A stretch of 64,000 nucleotides of DNA from Macrotis lagotis (GCF_037893015.1 NC_133666.1:256624294-256688293), one strand, 5' to 3'. Counted from the first letter of the stretch, positions 45,001 to 56,815 are shown. Notes: generated from the sequence alone by a model not told the origin. Made by a program: numbers and translations.

Positions 45001-45402
45001 TTATTGCCCCCTATGCTATCTTCCCTTTGTTTGTATTTTTCCCCTTTTTCATATTTCCCAGTATTTTACTTCTGAATACCACTTCCTTCAGTGTGTTTGC
45101 CCTTTATATCCTACCCCCTCCCCTTTCTTTCCCCCTACCCTTTGCCCCTTCTTCTTTCCCTTCCTTCTATCAGATCTTCTTTTCCTCTCCCCTCCCCCTC
45201 TTAATATTTGAAAGGTAAGATAAGTTTCTAAACTTAACTGAGTTTTTGTGTGTTATTCCTCCTTTGAGTCAAAGCTGATGAGAGTAAGATTCAGCTGGTT
45301 CTCACCTCCTCCCTTCTTTCCTCCTATTGCAATAGGTCCTTCACACCTCTTCATGTGATGTAATTTACCCCATTCAATCTCCTCCATTCTCCCATCTCTT
45401 TA

Positions 45403-45412
45403 CTGTCCTCCC
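45403..45412. repeat. Probable TSD of HAL1 copy 3, left copy
   Basis: ctgtcctccc recurs at 48617-48626 to the right of the element. Seven to eight unexplained bases separate the right copy from the HAL1 5' end. Confidence 0.6.
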
Positions 45413-45609
45413 TTTTTTCTTTTTTTTAATTTATTTTTTTATTCTCATTTTGTACAAATGTTTTGTACATTAATAAAATATTCTTGTTTACAAGTAAACA
45501 AAATACCCTTCCTCCCCCATGAATATAGATAGACTTGCTTGGGCAAAAAAAGTAAAGGGGAGAGAAAAAAAATAATTAAAATTAAAAAAAAATAATAGTA
45601 GTAATTGTA

Positions 45610-46295
45610 GGTATGGTCAGGTGGCGCAATGGACAAAGCACCAGCCCTGGAGCCACGAGCACCCAAGCCCATATCCAGCATTGTAAACCCAACCATCACC
45701 CAGCTGTGTGACATGCAAGCCACCCGATCCTCACTGCCCTGCAAAAACCAAAAAGAAGAAAAAAAAAAGACCCAAAATAAAATAAAATATTAATGATAGT
45801 AGGGGTGGCTGGGTGGCAGACAGAGCATTGGCCCTTGAGCCAGGAGCACCTGGGTCCAAATCCGGCCCTAGACACCCAAAGATCACCCTGCTATGTGGCC
45901 CCAGGCAGGCCATCCAACCCCACTTGCCCTGCACCCTCCCCCAAATAATAATAACAAAAAATGTGCTTGAGTCTTTGTTCCAACACCAACAACTCTGTCA
46001 TGGGTGGATCTCATTCTTTATGATAAGTCCATCACAGAAGTTACTTCCATATTTTTCCACCGTTGCCATTGCTGATCACAACTCCGTCCTTTCTTATTTC
46101 TCCACTACCATGTACTCTATTTTCTCTCTCCTTTCACTCTGACTCTGCTGTAGGGTCTCTGAGTGGCACAGCAGACAGATCCCTGGTCCTGGGGCCAAGA
46201 AGCCCTGAACCCCCATACCACCCCTTAGGCCCAGAATCCACCTGGCCCTATGGTCCTGGGCAGGCCTTCCAATCCCAGCCCCTTGCATGAAGTAA
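45610..46295 (+). repeat. Three antisense SINE-derived modules inside HAL1 copy 3
   Basis: A at 45614-45750, B at 45803-45945 and C at 46155-46290, in the same order and spacing as in copy 1. Module A has the same flanking aatagtaataattgtag-type repeat. Confidence 0.75.
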
Positions 46296-46773
46296 GAAAG
46301 AAAATGTGTTATATCTGGCCACTCTCCCCCCATGGTCCATCCTCTCCTCCTTTATTCACATCCCCACCCCTTCCCCCTCCTCCCCCCCCCTCCTTCTTAC
46401 TCCAGAAGTCTATACCCCATTGAGTATATTTGCTGTTTCCTCTCCTAGCCATCTCGGATGAGAGCAAAGGTTCCCTCATTCCCCCTTGCCTCCCCGCTTC
46501 CATATCATTGCAATAGCCCATTATAATAAAAAAAATCTTATGTTAAATATCTTGGACTATTCCCCTTCTCCTTTTTCTTTCTCTCATTCCATTTCCCTTT
46601 TTTTCTGTTGACTCCATTTTTACACCATATTTTATCTTCAAATTCAGCTTTCTCCTGTGCTTCAACTATAAAAGCTCCCTCTACCTGCTCTATTAACTGA
46701 GAAGGTTCATATGAGTATTATCAGTGTCATTTTTCTATGCAGGAATACATGCAGTTCATCCTCATTAAGTCCC

Positions 46774-47888
46774 TCATATTTCCCCCCCTCTCCTCCAATC
46801 TCTATGCTTCACCTGAGTCCTGTATCTGAAGATCAGACCTTCTGTTCAGCTCTGGCCATTCCAAAAGGAACCTTTGAAATTCCCCTGGTTCATTGAAAGT
46901 CCATCTTTTTCCCTGGAAGAGGACAGTCAGCCTTGCTGGGTAGTTCATTCTTGGCTGCATTCTAAGCTCTTTTGCCTTCCAGTATATTATATTCCAAGCC
47001 CTACGAGCTTCCAATGTAGTTACTGCTAAGTGCTGTGTGATCCTGACTGCAGCTTCACGATATTTGAACTGTGTCCTTCTGGCTGCTTGTAATATTTTCT
47101 CTTTGACTTGGGAGTTCTGGAACTTGGTATAATATTCCTAGGGTTTGGTTTTTTGGGATCTCTTTCTCTGGGGGATCAGTGGATTCTGTCCATTTCTATT
47201 TTGTCCTCTACTTCTAGAATATCAGGGCAATTTTCTTGTAGTAATTCTTTGAAAATGATGTCAAGGCTCTTTTCCCGATCATGATTTTCAGGTATTCCAA
47301 TAATTTTTAAATTATCTTTCCTAAGTCTGTTTTCCATATCAGTTGTTTTTTTTCAATGAGATATTTCACATTTTCTTCTAATTTTTCATTTTTTTGGTTT
47401 TGAAGTATTGATTCCTGATTTCTGGTAAATTCATCAATCTCCCTGAATTCTATTCTTTGTCTGAAGGATTTGTTCTCCTCAGAGAGTTTTCTTATCTCTT
47501 TTTCTATCTGGCCAATTTTGCTTTTTAAAGCATTCTTCTCCTCAATAACTTTTTGAACTGTTTTATCCATTTGACCTAAGCTGGTTTTTAGCACTCTATT
47601 TTCTTCAGCATTTTTTTGGATTTCCTTGACTAAGCTGCTGACTTCATTTTCATGTTTTTCCTGCATCTCTCTCCTTTCTTTTCCAAGTTTTTCTTCTAAC
47701 TCCCTCATTTGACTTTCAAAGTCTTTTTTGAGCTCTGTCATAGCCTGATCCCAATTTCTGTTTTTCTTGGAGTCTTTAGATGCAGGAGCTTGTGCTTCCT
47801 CATCTTCAGACTGAGTATTTTAATCCTTCTTGGGCTCATTTGCAAAATATTTCTCAATAGTCTTCCTTTTGTTTCTCTGCTTGCTCAT
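46774..47888 (-). pseudogene. HAL1 ORF1, copy 3, broken
   Basis: Start codon at 47888. A CAA-to-TAA change stops the N-terminal part near codon 22. The coiled coil (47307-47741) is intact as a frame. An eighth T at 47345-47352 changes the frame after 'YLIEK'. Unlike copies 1 and 2, the run near 47250 has the length that keeps the RRM-like part in frame. The C-terminal domain (46802-47014) has 'PRMNYPARLTVLFQGK' and ends early at a TGG-to-TAG change. Confidence 0.78.
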
Positions 47889-48768
47889 TTTCCCAGCCTG
47901 GGCCTGTTTTGGGGGTGCTTCCTGAGCTTTTGGGACACTCCCACAAGGGTCTCAGTGTGTGAGGCTCTGTCCTCCCTCCTGGTCTGTGAATGACCATAAG
48001 CACCCTCCTCTGCCATGGGGCTGAGGTGGGGGGACCCTGGGGCGGGGCCTAGACTGCGATCAGGATCTGAATGTGGTCAGAGCCCCAGAGTTCTGTTCCA
48101 GGGGCAGAGGACAGAGCTCTGCAGTCTCTCTTCACTCCCCTCCCTCAGCTCAATGGGCTCATACCCTGGGGGCTCCTGCTTACCAGCTCCACCTGCTTCT
48201 GTTTCCGGGTCAGGGCTGCAGAAAGACCAAGCTGCTCCCTGTGTGCCCCGAGGGCTGGGCTCCATGTGCTCGCTCTGGCAAAGGTCCCCCACTGTTCCCC
48301 CACTTTGTGCCCAGTGCTCCCTGGGGTGCAGCTCAGGAGACTCCCCCGTTGCTGTGAGCCCGGGCTCCCAGCGCCCTGGGGCTGCCTCCGGGAGGCTGAA
48401 GTTCTTTGGCTCTGGGGGGCCTCCCCCTCTGACCCCAGGGAGCAGAGCCTTTCTGCTCTTTTCCAGGTTATCCTGAGTAGGAGAACTGCCTCAATGGGTC
48501 CCTTTGTGGGTTCTGTCTCACGAAAGTTTAGTTAGAGTCCTTAGCTGATGAGTTTTATCAGAGAGCTCTTAAGACTGGATGCCTTGTTGCCATCTTGGCT
48601 CCGCCCCCAGAATTTCCTGTCCTCCCCTTTTAAAGATATATTATTTTTAAATCATTCTATCAGAGTCACAGACAAGCCATTACTTCTGGCAAATTATATT
48701 GTCTCTAATAGAGTTACAATTCTCAAGAGTTATGAGAATCTTTCCCCCAGGTGGGGATATAGTCAGTT

Positions 48769-49180
48769 TCATCTTATTGGATAACAGGTTTTTTTTTTCT
48801 TTTCCCTTTTTCCCCTTTTCATATATCTTTTGAGTCTAAATTTTCTATTTAGCTCTGGTCTTTTCATCAGGAAAAATTGGAATTCTCCTATTTCATTAAA
48901 TGTCCATATTTTCCCCTGGAAGAGAAGTCTCAGTTTTGCCAGATAGTGACTTCTTTGCAGCCTTCCAAGCTCCCCTGCTCTTTGGAATATCATATTCTAG
49001 AGCCTTGGATCCCTTAATGTTGATGCAGCCAAGTCCTGTGTAATCCTTATGTAGTTCCTTGATATCTAAATTGTTTCTTTCTGGATGCTTGCAGGATTTT
49101 CTTTTTTATCTGATAGCTCTAGAGTTTGGGAATGAATTGATTTCTAAGTTTCTTTAAAATCTAAATTATTATGATTGTCT
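48769..49180 (-). pseudogene. ORF1 C-terminal half of the old L1
   Basis: Minus-strand 48769-48993 encodes 'SHYLAKLRLLFQGKIWTFNE' and 'FQFFLMKRPELNRKF', the L1 ORF1 C-terminal domain. The RRM-like part up to about 49180 is decayed and the N-terminus is absent. Confidence 0.7.
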
Positions 49181-49664
49181 GGTGGACAATGTCTGTGGTG
49201 CAGAAATCAGGGTTATTGGCACAAAGATCAGGATAAAGTTTTTTAATTTCTTTAAAAAATTAACAAACATGAGAAATACAATAGTTTCTAGACTTTTAAA
49301 AATAGATTTTATGAAGATATGAAATTATGATTCAACTTCAAAAAATCCAGATACTTAAAAAAATAAAAACATAGATTTGTTAGTTTTGTTTTTATATCAC
49401 TTAAATTTCATAATGTATTCTTCTTTCCTGAACTTCTTCCTAAAGAGTTAATCTTTATATGAAAGAATAAAAAAAGAGGGGAAGAACAGTATGGCAAATG
49501 AACCAAGAGAGAGTAAGAATTTGGCTTGACAGGAAGTGTTCCATAACAATAGCCTGTGACCTCTGAAAAGAAAGGGAGTGAGATATCATCTGTTGCTTCT
49601 TCTTTGAAGCAAAACTTATTGTTTATAATTCTTGAAAATTTGCCTTTGATTATTTTATTGTTGC
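49181..49664. other. Unassigned sequence
   Basis: No gene recognised. Possibly the 3' UTR of the old L1 that follows. Confidence 0.35.
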
Positions 49665-50127
49665 TCATTTCATTTACATGATTGTATTTACATCAATGAG
49701 TATATATGGTTTTTCTTGTCTGCTTACTTCATTTTTCATTAGTTCATAGACATTTTCTCATGTATTTCCATTTCAGTCACATTCATTATTTTTAACAATA
49801 CAGTCGTGTTTTATTATACACATTGCTCTAATATGTTTAGCCGTTTTCCAGTTGATGGACATGTACTTTATTTATAATTCTATGATGCCACAAAAATGCT
49901 AATATGAATATTATAATATATGGGAACTTTCTTGCTATCTTTGATCTTCTATATCTTTGATCTTCCTAACAATGGGTGTGGTTATTTTAGTCACTTTTAT
50001 TGCACATTCCAAATTACTTTCCAGAAGAGTTGGGTCAATTTAAAGTTCTACCAAAATTTGTAAAGTTTTCTGCCTGCCTTTCTTCAACCCTTCCAAAATT
50101 GACAGTTGCCATCTGTAACTAATGTAC

Positions 50128-50366
50128 AGTAAGACAGAGAAATGGGTCTGGAGTCAGAAAGACTGGTTCATATCTGGTCTGAGACATTTATTAATTGTTA
50201 CTCTGAGCAAGGTTACTCTCTGTTTGCCTCAGTTTTCTTATCTGTAAAATAGCAATAATACTCATAGCATCTACCTCTCAGGGTTATAAAGATCAAATAA
50301 AATAATATTTATAACATACTTATGCCTGACATGTAATAGTTACTTAATAAATATTTCCATTGTTGT
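50128..50366 (+). repeat. MIR SINE, plus strand
   Basis: Full MIR order: 'gggtctggagtcagaaagac', 'gtttgcctcagttttcttat', 'agggttataaagatcaaata' and 'tacttaataaatatttccat'. Confidence 0.8.
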
Positions 50367-50727
50367 CTTAATCATGATCTGAGTATGAAGTGAAACTTCT
50401 GAGGTGCTTAAATTTGCATCTTTCATTTGTAATTTGGATTATTCTTTCATGTGATTGTTTAAACTTTTATGGTTTTTATAACTATTCATATCTTTTGACT
50501 ATCTATCTCCTGGGGAATGGTTTTTGTTCTTATATATTTTGTTAGTTGTCTATGTACCTTAGCTATCAGATACTTGAGATATTTGATATAAAGCATTTTT
50601 TCCTAGTCAATTGCTTTCATTCCTGTTCTGAATGCTTTAATTTTGTTCATACAAAAGCTTTTAAATTTCACAAAACCAAAATGATCCAATTTTATATTTT
50701 AAAATTGCATCTATACTTTGTTTTGTT

Positions 50728-51268
50728 AAGAATTAAAGTCTTAAAACTATTGTTCTGCAAGAAATCATAAATAAATGAATTTCAGAAAAAAAAACTTGGA
50801 AAGACATATGTGATCTGATGCTGAGTGAAGTAAGCAGAACCAGGAGAGCATTGTATACATTAATGGCAACAGTGTATGATAATCAACTATGATAGACTTA
50901 GTTTTTCTTAGCAGTACAATGATCAAAGAAAATTCTAAAAGATTTGTGATGGAAAATGCCATCCACATCCAGAGAAGAAATATGAAAGAAATATGAAAGA
51001 AATATGACTTTTTTCCTTTTCATCATTTTTTCCTTTTTTTGTTCTGGTCTTCATTCACAAAATGACTAATATGGAAATATGTTTGACAGAGTTGTATATG
51101 TATAAGCTTTATCAAATTACTCCCAAAAGAAGAGGGAAGAGGAAGAAGGGAGAAAAATGTGAAATTCAAATCTTACAAAAAATGAATCTTGAAAACTATT
51201 TTATGTGTGATTAAAGAAAACAAAAAAGAAACTAAACTAAAATATTGTTTACAAAAAGAATTTAAGTC
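50728..51268 (+). mobile_element. 5'-truncated L1 3' end with 13 bp TSD
   Basis: aagaattaaagtc at 50728-50740 and aagaatttaagtc at 51256-51268 (one mismatch). The insert holds 'tgctgagtgaagtaagcaga', 'gccatccacatccagagaag' and an L1 3' UTR. A small triplication of aaatatgaaag lies near 50984-51004. Confidence 0.83.
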
Positions 51269-51494
51269 CAATCAATAGCTGTGGAAGATAACTGCTTTGT
51301 TTCTATTCTGCCTTTTTGGGTATGATCTTTATGATTTAAGGCACATCCATTTTGAGCTTATTATTTCGTAAGATATGATAGTTAGATACAGCTTCTATTA
51401 AGCACTGATCAAGAACTTAGTAAGGCATTGGACTCTTTTGACCAGCAACTCATCTCAAGACTCAGCTGAGAAGGGAAGAAGGCTCTTGGGTACT

Positions 51495-51650
51495 TTTTTT
51501 TTTTTTAGGTTTTTGCAAGGCAAATGGAGTTAAGTGGCTTGCCCAAGGCCACACAGCTAGGTAATTATTAAGTGTCTGAGGTCAGATTTGAACTCAGGTA
51601 CTCCTGACTCCAGGGCCGGTGCTTTATCCACTGTGCCACCTAGCCGCCCC
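51495..51650 (-). repeat. WSINE1-like SINE, minus strand
   Basis: Complete reversed SINE, oligo-T to 'gccacctagccgcccc'. The flanks cttgggtacttt and cttctgtacttt suggest a TSD with two mismatches. Confidence 0.85.
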
Positions 51651-51689
51651 TCTTCTGTACTTTCAAGTGCCTCCAGCAACAATCTGATT

Positions 51690-51865
51690 AAAGGATCATA
51701 GATTAAAAGTTTGAAAGGACTTCAGAGGTCATATAGTTCAACTGTCTCCTATTACATATGAGGGAAAGAAAGTTAAGAAGTTAAGAAACTTTTTCAAGAT
51801 CACATAAATAAATTGAAAAACCTGGTATTTTAACTAATTCTCTGATTCTGGATATAGTATAAGAA
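51690..51865 (-). repeat. MIR-type SINE, minus strand
   Basis: 'ggatcatagattaaaagttt' and 'acttcagaggtcatatagtt' match the family at 27725-27930. Confidence 0.6.
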
Positions 51866-52438
51866 GGGCTAAATATGGAATTCTTCATTATTAGTTTCTT
51901 AGGATAACTCATCAGGAAGTAACCTATCACATTCAAGAAAATGTTTCTTACATGTGGAAATCTAGCCATACCTGGAAATCAAGCAATCTGGGTTTTATTC
52001 CTGGCCTTTTCATTCACTTTCCTTTGAATAAATGTAGTTAGCCTCTCAGTACCTGAGTTTCCCACATTAACTTTCCTCACTAAATTAATTTAAGATGACT
52101 TTGAGAAACTGTTTCTACTTTGATATATATTATGAGGGCATATTACAACATATTAAGGGGTTATGAGTTTTTCAGCAAGATCTGTACTATTCAAATCAAT
52201 AAATGCAATATGACAAAGATCTACAAAGAAGTTTCTACGTGAAAGGCACAGTCATTTTTTTCATTCCTTTACATGATGAAATTTTATTATTGATGTCAGG
52301 TTCATGGCCATTCATAATCCTCATGATGGCAAGAAGGATAGGTAAGAAGCAGGTAAGTATTATGGTATGAATGGGAAAAGTTGGTTATTTCAAAAGAATT
52401 ATAAACTCTTGACTACTGTGTGAAAAATTTATCTAAAT
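51866..52438. other. Unassigned sequence
   Basis: No gene or repeat recognised. Confidence 0.4.
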
Positions 52439-52439
52439 T

Positions 52440-53420
52440 ACTAATAATAAAAAAATGAAAATCCAAATAACTCTGAATTCTGACTTCATACCCAACAAAT
52501 TGGCAAAGAGGATCCAAGATGAAAATAGTTCATTTGAGGAGGGTTAGATTTGAAAAGACAGACACAGTCTTTGCTAGTGAAAGTATGGAATAATCTAATT
52601 CTGGTGTGTGTGTGTGTGGGGGGGGATTTTTGAATTATATTTGGTGACTCTTTTTTTAGGTTTTTGCAAAGCAAATGGGGTTAAGTGGCTTGCCCAAGGC
52701 CACACAGCTAGGTAATTATTAAGTGTCTGAGACCGGATTTGAACCCAGGTACTCCTGACTCCAGGGCCGGTGCTTTATCCACTGCACCACCTAGCTGCCC
52801 CCTATATTTGGTGACTTTAAAAAACTCATTAAAATGTCCATATAGTTTGACCCAGAAATTCTACTGTTAGGTATGTGCCCCAGGAGGTCAAAAAAATTTC
52901 CACATATATCAAAGTATTTTTTAAAAGTATATCAAAAAGTCACTTTTTGTGGTAACAAAGATCTAGAGACAAAGTAAATAACCATTAACCTGGGGAACCA
53001 AAAAATTATGGTGTATATAAATGTAACAAAATGTTATTTTATCACAACAAATCATGAATATTAATAATTCAGTGAGACAAGGAACCTAGAGAAAAACCTA
53101 GAAAAAATATGCATAATTATTACAACAATGTAATCAGAAAAGAAAGAACAATAATATGCATTTAGATGCTTTCAAATGATAATGATCAGTTGGTCCTGAA
53201 GAAGAGTTGAGAAAATGTACCTCCCTTCATCGAAGATATGAGGAAGTATGAATGTACTGCTAGACATAGTCAATGTTTTTGTTAATTTGTATAAACTACT
53301 GTTTCCTCCTTTCTTTTTTAAAGAAATGGTTCCATGGATAAAATAGTGGAAAAGATAAGCATTCAGAAATTAATGTAATATAACAACAAAAAAATCAATA
53401 TTTATAAAGGGAGGAAAAAG
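52440..53420 (+). mobile_element. Old L1 ORF2 C-terminal remnant, plus strand, split by a SINE
   Basis: 'acttcatacccaacaaattg' precedes the SINE. After it come 'tagtttgacccagaaattct' and 'ttaggtatgtgccccaggag', the D-P-A-I-P-L-L-G-I-Y-P-E-E region. Strongly diverged. It contains a TG run and a G9 run at 52601-52625. Confidence 0.65.
52636..52816 (-). repeat. WSINE1-like SINE with perfect 14 bp TSD, minus strand
   Basis: tatatttggtgact at 52636-52649 and 52803-52816. The SINE 52650-52802 is complete and well preserved, and is inserted in the old L1. Confidence 0.92.
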
Positions 53421-53744
53421 TGGAAAAATAGATAATTTGATAATTGTGGTTTTTCTTAATTATTTCAAGACCATTTTCTTTGTCTTCAACATCTTATGTA
53501 ATAAAGAATTCTAATCATTTAGGAACACGTGCTACCACAAAATATTACTGTACTGCCATCTTGGGGACATACTTTAAATTACAGTACTCTGAATTTCTCC
53601 ATACCCCACACCAAAATCAGTTTTTAGGGATGAAAAGAAATGTATAACTTTATTATGAGGAGTATGTTGGACTAGTTCAATGGGCAGTCCATTCATATAC
53701 ATGCCATTCTTCATCTACCTGTTTTTTGTTCCATGTGAAGTATT
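53421..53744. other. Unassigned sequence
   Basis: No gene or repeat recognised. Confidence 0.4.
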
Positions 53745-53941
53745 TTTAAATTTTATTTTTTATTTATGGAATAAAAAAAGCATTTCCATTATAAAGTACA
53801 ATAAAAAAAGATTATTGCACATGAAACTATACATCTACTCTGTATAACTTACTATTAATTTCAAATATACAATTAAATTATTATGTTTTTTCTTTCCTCC
53901 CTCTCAATCATCTAGAGAAGACCACCATCAGACATAAATAG

Positions 53942-53991
<50 letters not shown>

Positions 53992-54450
53992 ATATTCTAT
54001 ACAGACTTCTATTTATTGTTTTTTTCTTTGAATGTAGATGGCATTTTCCTTCATATGTTCTTGATAGTTAATTTGGGTATTTATAATAGTCAAATAATTT
54101 ATTCACTCAAATTCATTCTTCAAACAGTTACTGTATACAAAGTTCCCCTGGTTCTGCTCATTTCACTCTTCATTTTTTCATGCAAGCCTTTCCATGTTTT
54201 TCTAAAATTGTTTCTAAAATTGTTGAACTCTTCATTTCTTCTTGCACAGTAGTATTCCATCATAATCATCTACCACAACTTGCTCTGCCATTCCCCAGTT
54301 AATGGGCATCCCAGCAATTGCCAGTTTCTTGCCACTACAAAGAGAGCTACTATAAACATTTTAGAGCATATGGGTTCTTTTACTCACTGACATGTATAAC
54401 TGGAAAAGGGAGCATACTGGCAAATGTATACTTTTAAGTTTGATTTGCAT
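53745..54450 (-). mobile_element. L1 3' end, minus strand
   Basis: 53745-53940 is a 3' UTR. 54000-54450 is the reversed ORF2 C-terminus: 'cctggttctgctcatttcac', 'cagtagtattccatcataat' and 'gccattccccagttaatggg'. A (TG)n tract interrupts it. Confidence 0.75.
53944..53988. repeat. (TG)n microsatellite
   Basis: About 22 TG units inside an L1 3' UTR. Confidence 0.95.
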
Positions 54451-54489
54451 CAGTAACGTTTTCTCTAGCACTTTCTTAAATCTAGCTGA

Positions 54490-54690
54490 TGTTTGTCCTT
54501 CATTCTCAACAAAGACCATGACATTAGGGGAGGTGATGCCATAAGATGCTCCTGAATTGGATTTGAGTGAGGGAGAGTTTTGCTAAGTCACTGGTCTTAC
54601 TTTTTCCCTCAGAGCCATCTGGGTCCAGTGGCCAGATATGAATCAGGATGACTGAAGATAGTCTTGGCTGCGATGATCAACAAAACAATC
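54490..54690 (-). repeat. Mar1-like SINE tail, minus strand
   Basis: 'gtttgtccttcattctcaac', 'gtggccagatatgaatcagg' and 'gatgactgaagatag' are present. The tRNA-head half is missing. Confidence 0.75.
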
Positions 54691-55140
54691 ATTGAAAACC
54701 TGAAAATTTAATAGTGATTCTGGCAAGCCAGTATGAGCTGGCTCTAGCTCATCTCTAGTGTTAGTGAGATTAAGATATAGCAGACCTATAGTTCAAAGGC
54801 TAAGTGATGATGGTTTTGTTTTTCTTTTTGTTTTTCCTTTTGGGTAGGGAAAGCGGGTGGTGCACCTAAACCTATTTTTTCAATAGTGTAAAGAACTAGA
54901 AGTAAGGAAGTTCCCCCAGTGTTGCTCTCTTCAAGATTTGGCTGCCTGGGACATTGAGAAGTTACAAGATAGCCTACTATCACAAGGCAGGTATATGTCC
55001 TAAGAACATTCACCCGTTTCTTCTGTACTCCAAGATTGGTCCCTCTTCACTAGGGGAATCATGTGTCTCATGCTGCCCTAGTATCCCTGAAATCTGAAAA
55101 GACCAAGACATGCAGAAGGTGAGGAGTAGATTTACTGAAT
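54691..55140. other. Unassigned sequence
   Basis: No gene or repeat recognised. Confidence 0.4.
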
Positions 55141-55141
55141 T

Positions 55142-55205
55142 AAAATCAATAAACATTTGTTAATCACTTACTATGAGCCAAGTGTTAGATTGACCTTGGC
55201 TATTT
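55142..55205 (-). mobile_element. L2 3' tip, minus strand
   Basis: 'aatcaataaacatttgttaa' followed by 'tatgagccaagtgttaga'. Confidence 0.6.
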
Positions 55206-55384
55206 ATGACAGGAAATCAAAAATGACACAGAAAGAAAAGATGGATGGCTTGTGATTCACATGAGATAAAATTGGAGTAGTCTTAACCAATTATAGTTCT
55301 CTTGCCATATGGGCTGGTTATTTGAACAGATGAATAGACCTTCTTGGTATCTGACTGATGAAATTAAAAGTAAAACAAAATTTA

Positions 55385-55525
55385 GAGCAATATGATGTAG
55401 GGGAAGGAGTGATGAATTTGGAGTAAGAGAACCTGAGTTTGAACCTCAGGTTCCACCACTCACTGCATGTATGTCCTTTGTTCAAGTCATTTAATCACCA
55501 TATTTCCTCCTAATGGCTTAGTTTG
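55385..55525 (+). repeat. MIR-type SINE fragment, plus strand
   Basis: 'gagaacctgagtttgaacct' and 'gttcaagtcatttaatcac' are the B-box and middle landmarks. Confidence 0.6.
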
Positions 55526-55589
55526 GACTGGAAATGGTTGGACTTAAAGAAAGGAATGATTTTATTGTAGCATGGGACAGACATTCAGC

Positions 55590-55775
55590 ATTCATTCATT
55601 CATTCATTCATTCATTCATTCATTCATTCGTTCAAATGTTTATCAAGTACCTACTATGTACCAAGCATTGTACTAACTAATGGGGAAGTCAAAAAATGAA
55701 ATATTTCTCTGCACTTCAGGGAGTTTATTGTAAACACATGTGAACAAAATATCAAAACATAAAACTGCACTTAGA
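55590..55775 (-). mobile_element. L2 3' end with (CATT)n, minus strand
   Basis: A (CATT)n run of about 10 units (55590-55630) precedes 'tttatcaagtacctactatg', the reversed L2 3' end. L2 3' ends terminate in short tandem repeats, which fits. Confidence 0.7.
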
Positions 55776-55792
55776 CTTTTGGGACACCATAA

Positions 55793-55795
<3 letters not shown>

Positions 55796-55842
<47 letters not shown>
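55796..55842. repeat. (CA)n microsatellite
   Basis: About 23 CA units. Confidence 0.95.
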
Positions 55843-55844
<2 letters not shown>

Positions 55845-55864
55845 TTTATACAAAATGAGTGCAA

Positions 55865-56815
55865 AGTAAAGTGATGGCACAGTGGATAGAATGCAGGGCC
55901 TGGAGTCAAGAAGGCTCATCTTTCTGACTTCAAATCTAGTCTCAGACACCTACTTAATAGTGACCCTGGACAAGTCACTTAATCCTATTTTGCCTGAATT
56001 TTCTCATTTATAAAATGGCAAACTACTCCAGTATACTTGCCAAGAAACCCATGCCCCTAAAAAAAGACATCATGAAGAGTCATGCACATACCCTTTAATC
56101 CAGCTATATACCACTACTGGGTCTATACCCTGAAGAAATCATGAAAAGGGGTAAAAATATCACTTGTACAAAAATATTCATAGCAGCTCTGTTTGTGGTG
56201 GCAAAGAATTGGAAATTGAGGGGATGTCCATCAATTGGAGAATGGCTTAATAAACTGGTATATGTATGTGTATATGTATGTGATGGAACACTATTGTTGT
56301 ATTAGAAACTGGGAGGCATGGGAATTTCAGAGAAGTCTGGAAGGATTTGCATGAACTGATGCTGAGTGAGATGAGCCAAACCAGAATAATACTGTACACC
56401 CTAATAGCAACATAGGGGGAGATGGTCAAACTTAATGGACTTGCTCATTCCATCAGTGCAACAATCAGGCACAATTTGGGGCTGTCTGCAACGGAGAATA
56501 ACATCTGTATCCTGAAAAAGAATTGTGGAGTTTGAACAGACCTTTAATTTTTTTAAAAAAATCCATGATCTTATTATATAATTTTACTATCTCTTATATT
56601 TTATTTTTCTTCCTTAAGGATATGATTTCTCTCTTATCACATTCAACTTAGATCAATGTATACCATGGAAACAGTGTAAAGATTAACAGACTGCCTTCTG
56701 TGGGGGAGGGAAGTGAGATTAGGGGAAAAATTGTAAAATTCAAAATAAATAAATACATAACTTTTTTAAACAGAATCATGCACAACTAAAATGACTAAAC
56801 AACAAAGTGAGGATG
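55865..56815 (+). repeat. RTE-tailed SINE split by an L1 insertion
   Basis: The SINE runs 55865-56088 ('gtgatggcacagtggataga', 'atggcaaactactccagtat') and resumes at 56777-56815 ('tcatgcacaactaaaatgac', 'aacaacaaag'). The L1 between them restores the SINE order exactly when removed. Confidence 0.82.
56080..56785 (+). mobile_element. 5'-truncated L1 3' end with 9 bp TSD inside a SINE
   Basis: tcatgcaca at 56080-56088 and 56777-56785. The 688 bp insert encodes the ORF2 C-terminus ('gcaaagaattggaaattgag', 'cgggtctatacc'-type Y-P-E-E region near 56120) and the 3' UTR subfamily with 'ttgctcattccatcagtgca'. Confidence 0.85.

Larger units (their letters stand above)
45413..48608 (-). mobile_element. 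Complete young HAL1, copy 3
   Basis: About 3.2 kb on the minus strand with its 5' end at 48608 ('gggggcggagccaagatggc'). Same order of parts as copies 1 and 2. It is inserted into the inter-ORF spacer of an older L1 in the same orientation. The left boundary is blurred by oligo-T. Confidence 0.85.
42101..49180 (-). mobile_element. Old L1, minus strand, invaded by HAL1 copy 3 and a LINE 3' end
   Basis: Read from high to low coordinates: the C-terminal half of ORF1 (49180-48790), the inter-ORF spacer (48780-48617, resuming at 45412-45020), ORF2 endonuclease (about 45000-44050), RT (about 44040-42240) and the ORF2 C-terminal fragment (42228-42101). HAL1 copy 3 interrupts the spacer and a 432 bp LINE end interrupts RT at 42991. 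An internal jump at about 42230 skips part of ORF2. It lacks a 3' UTR and a 5' end. Confidence 0.8.
49665..51400 (-). mobile_element. Old L1 ORF2 C-terminal remnant, minus strand, split twice
   Basis: Reversed ORF2 C-terminus: 'ttttccagttgatggacatg', 'ccaaattactttccagaaga' and 'tacaaaagcttttaaatttc'. It resumes at 51269-51400 ('acatccattttgagcttatt'). It is interrupted by a MIR at 50128-50366 and a younger L1 end at 50741-51255. Confidence 0.65.
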
